From the NCBI GenBank assembly GCA_944386335.1, contig CALXAQ010000073.1:1-6622 (forward strand): DNA of 6,622 nt, read 5' to 3'. Source of the stretch: an uncultured Clostridia bacterium. Its GTDB lineage: Bacteria > Bacillota > Clostridia > TANB77 > CAG-508. Of this stretch, positions 1 to 5,915 are shown piece after piece. The position numbers and the translations under genes were made by a program. The notes beneath the pieces are model-generated. The model ran no database searches. It was not told the origin of the DNA and saw only the letters and a list, made by a program, of their open reading frames with translations. Numbering within the stretch: the stretch's first letter is position 1; each line of letters opens with the position of its first letter.

Positions 1-5
1 TTTTT

Positions 6-65
6 CTTTCCTTTGCTTACTTTCAATCATAAACCCATTATACTATCTCTTTCTTTTTATTGCAA
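6..65 (-). promoter_or_regulatory. Candidate leftward sigma-A promoter and RBS for a divergent gene starting off the left edge
   Basis: On the minus strand a perfect -10 TATAAT lies at 42-37. A -35-like TTGCAA (4 of 6 matches to TTGACA) lies at 65-60, and the spacer is exactly 17 bases. Downstream on the same strand an AAAGGAAAG Shine-Dalgarno-like run (14-6) ends five bases before the window edge. A leftward gene would therefore start at or just beyond position 1. The matches are seen in the sequence; the existence of the gene is inferred. AT-rich DNA produces chance -10 boxes, so the confidence is moderate. Confidence 0.4.
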
Positions 66-115
66 TCCTTTCCCTAGTATAAAAAATACTTGCCTTTTTT
101 GCAGTTGTCATAAAA

Positions 116-144
116 TTGCCAATTATAGAAAAATGTGGTATAAT
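116..144 (+). promoter_or_regulatory. Sigma-A promoter of the membrane-anchored protein gene
   Basis: The -35 is TTGCCA (116-121, 5 of 6 matches to TTGACA) and the -10 is a perfect TATAAT (139-144). The spacer is 17 bases and an extended -10 TG sits at 136-137. Transcription should begin near 150-152, giving a leader of about 40 bases. The leader holds an AAGGAG at 159-164 with no start codon in range, and the functional AGGGGG at 179-184, seven bases before the ATG at 192. This is the strongest promoter in the window by eye and suggests vegetative, housekeeping-sigma expression. Confidence 0.8.
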
Positions 145-191
145 AAAGGTATCTTTATAAGGAGAAACAAAAGCAAAAAGGGGGAATTTAT

Positions 192-836
192 ATGGAAAAG
201 AAAAAAATGAAATTCTGGAAAAAGATTTTAATTGTAATTGGAGTTATTTTTATTATTTTATTGATTGCTGTCATAAGAAAATTTATGATTTTATCTCATT
301 TAGAAAATATTTCTAAATCAATGATAAATAGCAACAACTACTATGTAGAAACCTATTCCTTACAAGAAAATTGTATGCAAATTGCAAAATCCTACAATAA
401 AGAGAATACTTACTTAACTGTTCTTGAGACAACCAGTAAAAATACAGGACAGGAAAATCAATTAACCGTATATGATAACGGAACAGAAACAATAAGGATT
501 ATTCAAACTGCTGAAGAAAAAATTGCTTTAGTAGGTGGCACTGCTGTAGGAGGAAAAATTTCTGTAAATGTATATGCTACCTACGGACAAGGATTTTGGT
601 CTAAATTCCAATTGGCTATGCTATCTACAATAACTACAGAAAAAATCAATAATAAAGAATGCTATTTAGTGGAATCTGTACTTGGATGGAAAAAATGGAT
701 AGATAAAGAAACTGGTCTTGTTATTAGAGAATATACTAATGGAGATATCACTGATTTCTATTATGAATTTGATGTAGTAGAAGATAGTGATATACAAAAA
801 CCTGATATATCGGATTGTAAGATAGTAAATAATTAA
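192..836 (+). CDS. Small membrane-anchored extracytoplasmic protein, function unknown (possibly LolA-like fold)
   Basis: This 214-residue protein starts at ATG 192, seven bases after AGGGGG; an in-frame ATG at 207 is a possible alternative. Residues 1-11 are strongly basic (several Lys), followed by one hydrophobic segment at about 11-29. There is no lipobox Cys, so it looks like an uncleaved signal anchor with the rest outside the membrane. The body (about 50-214) is rich in alternating beta-type sequence and ends in a Trp-rich stretch (GWKKWIDKETGL, residues 165-176), then aromatic and acidic strands. That pattern recalls LolA/outer-membrane-lipoprotein-sorting-like folds, in which a lipid-binding half-barrel passes through 'xxWIDKxTGLPxR'-type strands. 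The fold assignment is inference from memory of such sequences and I do not recognise a named family. The gene has its own promoter and terminator, so it is probably monocistronic. A role in the envelope is likely; no specific function is claimed. Confidence 0.75.
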   Translation: MEKKKMKFWKKILIVIGVIFIILLIAVIRKFMILSHLENISKSMINSNNYYVETYSLQENCMQIAKSYNKENTYLTVLETTSKNTGQENQLTVYDNGTETIRIIQTAEEKIALVGGTAVGGKISVNVYATYGQGFWSKFQLAMLSTITTEKINNKECYLVESVLGWKKWIDKETGLVIREYTNGDITDFYYEFDVVEDSDIQKPDISDCKIVNN

Positions 837-855
837 ATATAACATCTTGCTTTTT

Positions 856-896
856 AGTAGTTAATGTACCTTCTTTAAGGTCATTAACTATTATTT
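856..896 (+). terminator. Hairpin terminator after the membrane-anchored protein gene
   Basis: The arms TAGTTAATG (858-866) and CATTAACTA (882-890) pair perfectly. An inner ACCTT/AAGGT stem (868-872 with 877-881) closes a four-base CTTT loop, with one bulged T at 867. The stem can extend outward to 856-892. The tail after it is T-rich but interrupted (TTATTT), so it is a moderate rather than ideal intrinsic terminator. It begins 20 bases after the stop codon of the gene at 192-836. Confidence 0.6.
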
Positions 897-973
897 ATGC
901 CTATTATTAAGAATCTTTTTACAAAGCGAAAAAACTTCTAGCTTTTTTCTCACAACTATGATATACTTTTCTT

Positions 974-982
974 TGATACAAT
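974..982 (+). promoter_or_regulatory. Possible extended -10 promoter for the thioesterase operon
   Basis: TGATACAAT is an extended -10 (TGn plus TACAAT, 5 of 6 matches to TATAAT), located 53 bases before the start codon at 1035. No convincing -35 lies 16-18 bases upstream, so this rests on the extended -10 alone. Some promoter is expected here because a terminator separates this unit from the preceding gene. Confidence 0.35.
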
Positions 983-1034
983 TTAACAAGGAAAAATTTA
1001 CTTTTCCAAAAATAAAAAAGGAGGCTATTTTGTT

Positions 1035-1460
1035 ATGTTAGTTAGTACAACAACCGTTATTGCACGTTATGCGGAGACTGATCAAATGGGCATTGTACAT
1101 CATAGCGTATACCCTATATGGTACGAAGCTGCTCGTTCTGATTTTTGCAAGAAAGCAGGACTTCCTTATAGCAAAATGGAAGAAAGCGGAGTATTAACTC
1201 CTTTAGTAGAATTGCATTGCAAATATATAAGACCTGCGCATTATGAAGAAGAAATTGAAATAAAAACAAAAATTAGTAAATTAACCCCTGTAAAGGTAGA
1301 ATTTTCTTATGAGGTATTTAAAAAAGGAGAAACTACTCCTATTAATACAGGAACTACATTGCATGCTTTAGTTGGCAAAGACTTAAGACCTATCAATACA
1401 AAAAAATTACACCCAGATATTTATCAAGTTATGGAAGATTGCATGCAAGAAGATGCTTAA
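1035..1460 (+). CDS. YbgC/4HBT-type acyl-CoA thioesterase (hotdog fold)
   Basis: This 141-residue protein is a full-length single hotdog-domain member of the YbgC/FadM/4-hydroxybenzoyl-CoA thioesterase family. The signature RYAETDQMGIVHH lies at residues 11-23. Asp16 occupies the position of the catalytic Asp in this family, followed by the usual Tyr26 and the WYEAAR segment at the start of the central helix. Family members are cytoplasmic homotetramers or dimers of dimers that hydrolyse acyl-CoA thioesters; the substrate here cannot be read from the sequence. The start ATG is preceded by GGAGG (1020-1024) at ten bases, a near-ideal SD. No tol-pal genes are nearby, unlike proteobacterial ybgC. 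An acyl-ACP thioesterase gene follows 39 bases downstream with its own SD and no terminator between, so the two probably form an operon acting on fatty-acyl thioesters. The family call is very secure and the physiological role is inferred. Confidence 0.93.
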   Translation: MLVSTTTVIARYAETDQMGIVHHSVYPIWYEAARSDFCKKAGLPYSKMEESGVLTPLVELHCKYIRPAHYEEEIEIKTKISKLTPVKVEFSYEVFKKGETTPINTGTTLHALVGKDLRPINTKKLHPDIYQVMEDCMQEDA

Positions 1461-1499
1461 AGTTTTCAATTTACTATAAAAGGAAGAAGGTAAAAATAT

Positions 1500-2232
1500 A
1501 TGGCGTTTTTTGAAAAAACTTATTCTGTTGGACTTCGAGATATTGGTATGTCTAATGAAATAACAGATAAAGCAATACTTCGGTTATTTTGAGGATATTG
1601 GAGGTCTCCACTCTGATGCAGTAGGTTTTGGACTAAAACAGATAGAACAAACTCACTTATCTTGGGTGTTATTACATTGGAAGGTACAAATATTAAAAAG
1701 ACCTCACTACGGAGAAACTATTAGAATTTCTACTTGGTCTCGTGCTGCTTTTAGATTTTATTGCTATCGTGATTTTGAAATATACGACGAAGCAGGTAAC
1801 CTTTTAGTCATTGCTACCTCCAAATGGGTATTAGTCCACACGGAAAAAGGATTACAAAAATTAACGGAGGATATTATCGCACCTTACGAATCTGAAGCAA
1901 AGTCTGTTTTTCCAGAAGTAGAAACTGCCAAATTAAAAGAGCCTGCCAATTTTTCTCATAGTTATCCATGCAAAGTTCTTCGTAGCAATATTGATGTGAA
2001 TCGTCATATGCACAACCTTTGCTATTTAGATGTCGCATTGGAGACCTTGCCTACCGAAGTATATGAAAAAAGTGCTAATTTTTCTCATATAGAAATTATG
2101 TACAAGTCTGAAAGTAAACTAGGTGATACTCTTGCTTGCTTTTATTCCTATGTACCAGAAGAACAAGCTCATTATATTACTATTAAAAGTGAAGATGCAA
2201 AAGTATTACATGCTATTGTGAAACTTACTTAA
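1500..2232 (+). CDS. Acyl-ACP thioesterase (FatA/FatB-like), interrupted by an apparent +1 frameshift at CGG codon 28
   Basis: The gene begins at ATG 1500, nine bases after AGGAAGAAGG (1481-1490). The first 27 codons match the N-terminus of bacterial acyl-ACP thioesterases. The original frame then reads CTT CGG and stops at TGA 1590-1592, giving a 30-residue product. Skipping one base (C1581) continues in the next frame as GYFEDIGGLHS and runs to TAA 2230-2232, giving 243 residues, the normal family length. The double-hotdog protein hydrolyses acyl-ACP to release free fatty acid and acyl carrier protein. By alignment from memory with plant FatB, the catalytic set is Asp165, Asn167, His169 (in DVNRH) and Glu204 (YKSES), with Ser in place of the plant Cys after Glu204. 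All are intact downstream of the shift, and the downstream frame shows no decay. An internal GTG at 1666 would omit the first 55 residues and lacks an SD. The reading is either a recoded functional gene, a very recent pseudogene, or a sequence error. The family call is secure; expression as full-length protein is uncertain. Confidence 0.88.
1578..1584 (+). other. Apparent +1 frameshift site 1 (CTT CGG T)
   Basis: The upstream frame reads ATA CTT CGG TTA TTT TGA. The family-conserved frame reads ATA CTT, skip C, GGT TAT TTT GAG. The CGG is the only in-frame CGG of this gene and the 0-frame stop follows three codons after it. A tRNA-Leu with anticodon GAG could re-pair from CUU to UUC after slipping one base forward (G-U, A-U, G-C). 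This would place GGU in the A site. No SD-like stimulator of the prfB kind lies just upstream. Confidence 0.6.
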
Positions 2233-2248
2233 TTTTTTTAATTCTAAA

Positions 2249-2295
2249 AAAGAAACTATTACCTTTTTGAAACTTTTAAAGGTAATAGTTTTTTT
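2249..2295. terminator. Bidirectional terminator between the thioesterase operon and the kinase gene
   Basis: A perfect 14-bp stem (2253-2266 with 2278-2291, core CTATTACC/GGTAATAG) encloses an 11-base loop. The pairing can extend outward through A/T and G-T pairs to 2249-2295. On the plus strand it runs into seven Ts (2289-2295); on the minus strand the mirrored A-run (2246-2251) gives a U-tract. It lies between two convergent stop codons (2232 and 2302), exactly where a shared terminator is expected. Confidence 0.9.
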
Positions 2296-2301
2296 CTTAT
2301 C

Positions 2302-3942
2302 TTAATATTCAAAAATACTATTTCCTAAAAATTCTTGTAGTAAAGAATTTTTAGGTACATCTTCTAAGGAAATAGGCTCAAAATATTTTAAAAACTCAGC
2401 AAGTCTCTTTGCCTCTGCATATTGTTTGCTTCTTGGTCCTATCTTTTCAAATAAAGGCAAAGCATCATTTCTTAAAGCATTAATTTCATACACTAAAGAA
2501 GAATTAAACATCACATCCGCTTCTTCTTGGTAAGGAAAAATATTTTTCTCTTCTCCTTCTGACACAGAATACCAAGAAGCAAGCGTTCTTTCTGCGTCAT
2601 ATCCTCTAAATTTACTATCTCTTACAGTTCTTCTAATAATTCTTGTATCTGTTGTAGAAATACGGTTATAGTAATCAATATTTAATACCGTCAATGCGCT
2701 AATATAAATTTTAAACTTTTCTTCTTTTGAGATATCTGCTGTTAATTTATCATTCAAACAATGAATTCCTTCTATCACTAGTACTTCATCTGCTGCTAGA
2801 GACATAGTATTTCCTTTATATTCTTTATGCCCATGAATAAAATCAAAAGTTGGCATAGAAATGGTTTCTCCATTTAACAAAGCTTTCAAATCATGGTTAA
2901 ACAACTTTAAATCCACCGCTTCTAATGCTTCAAAATTATATTTGCCGAATTCATCTTTTGGTGTATCTTCTCTTTCTACAAAATAGTTATCTACAGAAAT
3001 TGTTTTTGGTTTTAATCCATTTAAACGAAGTTGTATTCCCAATCGCTTGGCAAATGTTGTCTTTCCAGAGGAGGAAGGTCCTGCAATTAGTATTACTCTC
3101 TTTTTTCTATCCTTCGCAATGGTATCTGCTATTTGTGCTAATTTCTTTTCATGTAACGCTTCAGATAATAATATCAAATCAGAAGTTTTTCCTTTCCTTA
3201 TCATTTTATTTAGCTTATCTAAAGTACATACTCCTAAAACACGATAAATGTCTTCATATTCATCTAGTGTTGCTAGTAATTTCTTTCCTTCTTTATATGG
3301 CTCTATTACATTTGGATTTTTCTTACTAGGATAACGGATTAAAAATCCATCATGATATTTCATAATATCAAATAGCTTCATAAAACCAGTAGAAATTGGC
3401 ATAACTCCATAAAAATAGTTAAAATATTCTTCACAAAAGTAAAAAGAAACTTCTTTTTTCTCTATATTCTCTATCTGTAATTTTCCAATATTCGTCTTTT
3501 TCTCTTCTATAAATTGTTTCGCCTCTTCTTTACTCATTTCTACCTTTCGAATCGGCAAATCCCTATCTATAATCTCTTGCATTTTTTGCCTAACTTCTGC
3601 AATCATTTCTTCTGTTGGTGTTTGGTTATATATTTCGCAAAGCATACTGTTATTCAATTGATAATTTACTGTTAATTTTAATTCTGGATACAACTCATGG
3701 AAAGCCATTGACATAATAAATAAAAGTCCTCGTATATAGGCTCTTGAGCCATCACGGTCAGATAAATTTAATAATTCTACCACATTTTCCTCTTGCAAAA
3801 TGGTATCTAATGACTTCACTTCATGATTAATTTTACAAGTAACAATTTCTACTTTTGCCTCTTCTATTTCTTTGCTAAAAACATCTATTACTCTACTCCC
3901 TTCTGGAATTTCTATTTGTTTATCTTTATAAATAATTTTCAT
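2302..3942 (-). CDS. Nucleoside (uridine) kinase-like protein with N-terminal ThrRS-like TGS/SAD-type region
   Basis: This intact 546-residue protein is the usual length for the Bacillota and Thermotoga family of uridine kinase-like proteins with a threonyl-tRNA-synthetase-like front. Residues 1-60 look like a TGS domain. Residues about 65-180 resemble the ThrRS second additional domain, but the zinc-binding HxxxH is replaced by a stretch including YIRGLLFIM, so editing or zinc binding is not expected. From about 281 a phosphoribulokinase/uridine kinase P-loop domain follows. Its Walker A is GPSSSGKT (288-295), with substrate-region Asp318 in DNYF, the VIEGIH strand (389-394), and the RRTVRD basic lid segment (437-442). 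The family is expected to transfer phosphate from ATP or GTP to a nucleoside or similar small substrate in the cytoplasm; the exact substrate is not established here. The ATG at 3942 follows GAAGGATGG (3960-3952). It is probably monocistronic, convergent with the thioesterases and divergent from the germination operon. No in-frame CGG codon is present. Confidence 0.9.
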   Translation of the reverse strand: MKIIYKDKQIEIPEGSRVIDVFSKEIEEAKVEIVTCKINHEVKSLDTILQEENVVELLNLSDRDGSRAYIRGLLFIMSMAFHELYPELKLTVNYQLNNSMLCEIYNQTPTEEMIAEVRQKMQEIIDRDLPIRKVEMSKEEAKQFIEEKKTNIGKLQIENIEKKEVSFYFCEEYFNYFYGVMPISTGFMKLFDIMKYHDGFLIRYPSKKNPNVIEPYKEGKKLLATLDEYEDIYRVLGVCTLDKLNKMIRKGKTSDLILLSEALHEKKLAQIADTIAKDRKKRVILIAGPSSSGKTTFAKRLGIQLRLNGLKPKTISVDNYFVEREDTPKDEFGKYNFEALEAVDLKLFNHDLKALLNGETISMPTFDFIHGHKEYKGNTMSLAADEVLVIEGIHCLNDKLTADISKEEKFKIYISALTVLNIDYYNRISTTDTRIIRRTVRDSKFRGYDAERTLASWYSVSEGEEKNIFPYQEEADVMFNSSLVYEINALRNDALPLFEKIGPRSKQYAEAKRLAEFLKYFEPISLEDVPKNSLLQEFLGNSIFEY

Positions 3943-3961
3943 TTTTATTATCCATCCTTCC

Positions 3962-3985
3962 TTAAGTAATCATTTTTTATCCTTT
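3962..3985 (-). other. Possible three-codon leader mini-ORF upstream of the kinase gene
   Basis: On the minus strand AAAGGA (3985-3980) is followed six bases later by ATG ATT ACT TAA (3973-3962). The TAA directly abuts the kinase SD (GGAAGGATGG, 3961-3952). The geometry would suit a minimal upstream ORF whose termination delivers ribosomes to the kinase start. It is short enough to be chance in AT-rich leader DNA. A 12-bp perfect palindrome TTTCTTAAGAAA lies further upstream at 4024-4035. No clear sigma-A promoter for the kinase could be picked out of this intergenic region. Confidence 0.25.
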
Positions 3986-4205
3986 CATATTATGCTTTTC
4001 TTTTCTCTTTTATTCTACACTACTTTCTTAAGAAAAAAAAGAGATTCCACAAAAAAATCACATATACTTGTTACCAATTAATGTTTCTTCTGTTTTGATA
4101 AAGTATGCGTATTGTCACAATAAATAACGAAAAACTGTATAAAAAACACATTTTGGGAAAACCTAGTAAAAAAGATTGTTATATGATAAAAAAGAAGGAA
4201 AGTTT

Positions 4206-5898
4206 ATGAAAAAATTAATAGAAAAACTGCTTCATCAATGGGAGTGGAAACCTAAGTCCTCATACAATTTCACCCTACCAGATGATGCTACTAATACTCC
4301 TCTTGCACCAGAAGAGGAGAAAAAGCAAAAAACTGCCATTTACGCAAGTTTAGATGTGAATCTAGAGTATATCAAAACAAAATTTAATACAATGATTAAT
4401 AGCGATATTGTTATTCGTGAATTTACGCTGTCTGCTAGAAATAGGCAATATAAGGCATTTTTACTCTTTATTGATGGAATGGTAGATTCTAAACTAATTA
4501 ATGATTTTATTTTAAATCCTCTTATGCTAAGAAATAATGCAAACTCCTATCAAGGTACACAAGATAGGATTATTTCTGAAGCAGTTACTAACAATATTAC
4601 CGTTAGAAGGGTAAAACATTTTAATATGATTGAATATATTTCTCAATGTTTACTTCCTCAAAATAATATAAAACAGAACTCTACCTTTGAAGAGATTATC
4701 TCTGGGGTTAATGCTGGAAACTGTGCTCTATTTATAGATACCCTTTCTATTGCCTTTCAAATAGAAGTAAAAGGTTTCCAACAAAGAAGCGTAGATAAAC
4801 CTAATAACGAAATTGTAATTAAAGGTCCTCACGAAGCTTTTGTAGAAAATATCAGAATTAACTCTTCTTTATTACGTAGAATTATCAATAATGAGTCTTT
4901 GATTATAGAAAATGTAGAAATAGGTGAAATTACACAAACGAAATGTGCACTTTGCTATGTAAAAGAAATTGCTAATGATGATTTAGTGGCGGAGGTACGC
5001 TTTCGACTAAATAACATTAGTGTAGATTCTCTGCTTTCTTCTGGCCAATTAGAGCAATTGATTATTAATGATAACCAAATTGGTGTACCTGAAGTAATTA
5101 CTACTGAAAGACCGGATAAGGCTACTAAATACCTTTTGCAAGGACGTGTTGTAGTACTTGTAAATGGTGCTCCTTATGCTATGATTATGCCTGCCACCTT
5201 AATTGACTTTATGTCTTCTCCAGAGGATACCAACTTAAAACCTTACTTTGGCAATTTTTTAAGATTTATACGATGTATTGCTGCTTTTTTTACTTTGCTA
5301 TTGCCTGGTTTATATATTGCCGTTACCAGTTTTCACCAAGAAATTTTGCCTACTGAATTGCTCTTTTCTATATTAGGAGCAAGAGAAAATGTGCCTTTCC
5401 CTATCATTTTTGAAATTTTGATTATGGAAATTTCTTTTGAGTTAATTAGAGAAGCTGGTCTTAGAGTACCTTCTCCTATTGGACCTACTATTCGGTATTG
5501 TAGGTGCTTTGGTGTTAGGACAAGCGGCTGTAGATGCTAGTATTGTTAGCCCTATTTTAATTATTGTAGTAGCCATCACAGGCATTTCTTCTTTTGCCAT
5601 TCCAGACTTTTCCTTTGGATTTCACTTACGATTTTTCCGTTTTCTCTTTATCTTTTTAGGTTATATGGCTGGCTTTTTAGGAATTGCCACAGGATTATTT
5701 GTTTATGTCTCCATCCTATGCAATATTCAATCTTTTGGTGTTCCTTTTACCGCTCCTTACGCCCCTTCTATGAAAAAAAAAGGAAACAGCTATTATATTC
5801 CGCCTATTTGGAAGCAAGAATATAGAGCAAGCTTTGTTTCTCCTAAGCGAGAAAAAGCACAAGCGGACATTAGTATGAAATGGAAATATAAAAATTAA
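4206..5898 (+). CDS. gerAA: Spore germinant receptor subunit A (GerA family), interrupted by an apparent +1 frameshift at CGG codon 430
   Basis: The chosen ATG follows AGAAGG (4193-4198) at seven bases; an in-frame TTG at 4176 has no SD. Corrected for one base, the protein is 563 residues, normal for GerAA/GerKA proteins. Residues 1 to about 350 form the soluble N-terminal region, with the family stretch KGPHEAFVENIRINSSLLRR (207-226) and the VNGAPYAMIMPATLIDF segment (319-335). From about 355 come the membrane segments, the REAGLRVPSPIGPT loop (415-428), IVGALVLGQAA (431-441) and the hallmark FGVPFTAPYAP (510-520), then a basic cytoplasmic tail. These proteins sit in the spore inner membrane with B and C subunits and trigger germination on nutrient binding. 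The shift falls between Ile429 and Gly430, at ATT CGG T. Unshifted translation adds 15 residues rich in Cys and Arg and stops at TAG 5538-5540, losing the last membrane segments. The sequence is otherwise uneroded. Which germinants it senses cannot be told. In Bacillus such operons are sigma-G dependent, but no clean sigma-G promoter was found here. Confidence 0.9.
5490..5496 (+). other. Apparent +1 frameshift site 2 (ATT CGG T)
   Basis: The upstream frame reads CCT ACT ATT CGG TAT TGT. The family-conserved frame reads CCT ACT ATT, skip C5493, GGT ATT GTA GGT GCT, giving PTIGIVGA, which matches the highly conserved GerA loop. The CGG is the only in-frame CGG of this gene. The core TTCGGT is identical to that of site 1, and the extra base is again the C between TT and GGT. 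Confidence 0.6.
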
Positions 5899-5915
5899 AA
5901 GGAGGTTTCTTGATT

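Noticed and set aside
13..210. A 65-codon open frame on the plus strand over the first promoter region
   Set aside because: It runs straight through a near-consensus promoter (116-144) and the SD of the next gene, has no SD of its own, and its composition looks like translated AT-rich non-coding DNA.
1560..1590. A prfB-type programmed frameshift with an internal SD stimulator
   Set aside because: Neither shift site has an SD-like run a few bases upstream, and the A-site codon is CGG, not a stop. A prfB-like mechanism is therefore not supported, although slow decoding of CGG remains possible.
1598..1668. Re-initiation as the rescue for the split thioesterase (GGAGG near 1600 with a start downstream)
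   Set aside because: The ATG that this SD could serve (1616) is in the wrong frame. The in-frame GTG at 1666 has no SD and would remove part of the first hotdog domain.
2051..2058. The reverse complement of TTCGGT (ACCGAA) within the thioesterase, tested as a third error site
   Set aside because: The reading frame is continuous there (CCT ACC GAA GTA), so no frameshift is linked to this motif on the other strand. This weighs slightly against a simple strand-independent error at the hexamer.
2925..3329. Open frames on the plus strand (2925-3329 and 3047-3247) inside the kinase gene
   Set aside because: They are antisense to a well-conserved kinase that includes the Walker A region, have no SD, and give hydrophobic low-information proteins typical of antisense frames.
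4137..4168. A possible sigma-G promoter for the germination operon (GTATA at 4137-4141 and CCTAGTA at 4162-4168)
   Set aside because: The elements resemble the sigma-G boxes, but the spacer is 20 bases instead of about 17-18 and the -10 has a mismatch. It is not supportable without transcript data.
4176..4205. An upstream TTG start adding ten residues to gerAA
   Set aside because: No SD precedes the TTG, whereas the ATG at 4206 has AGAAGG seven bases upstream and opens with a typical basic N-terminus.
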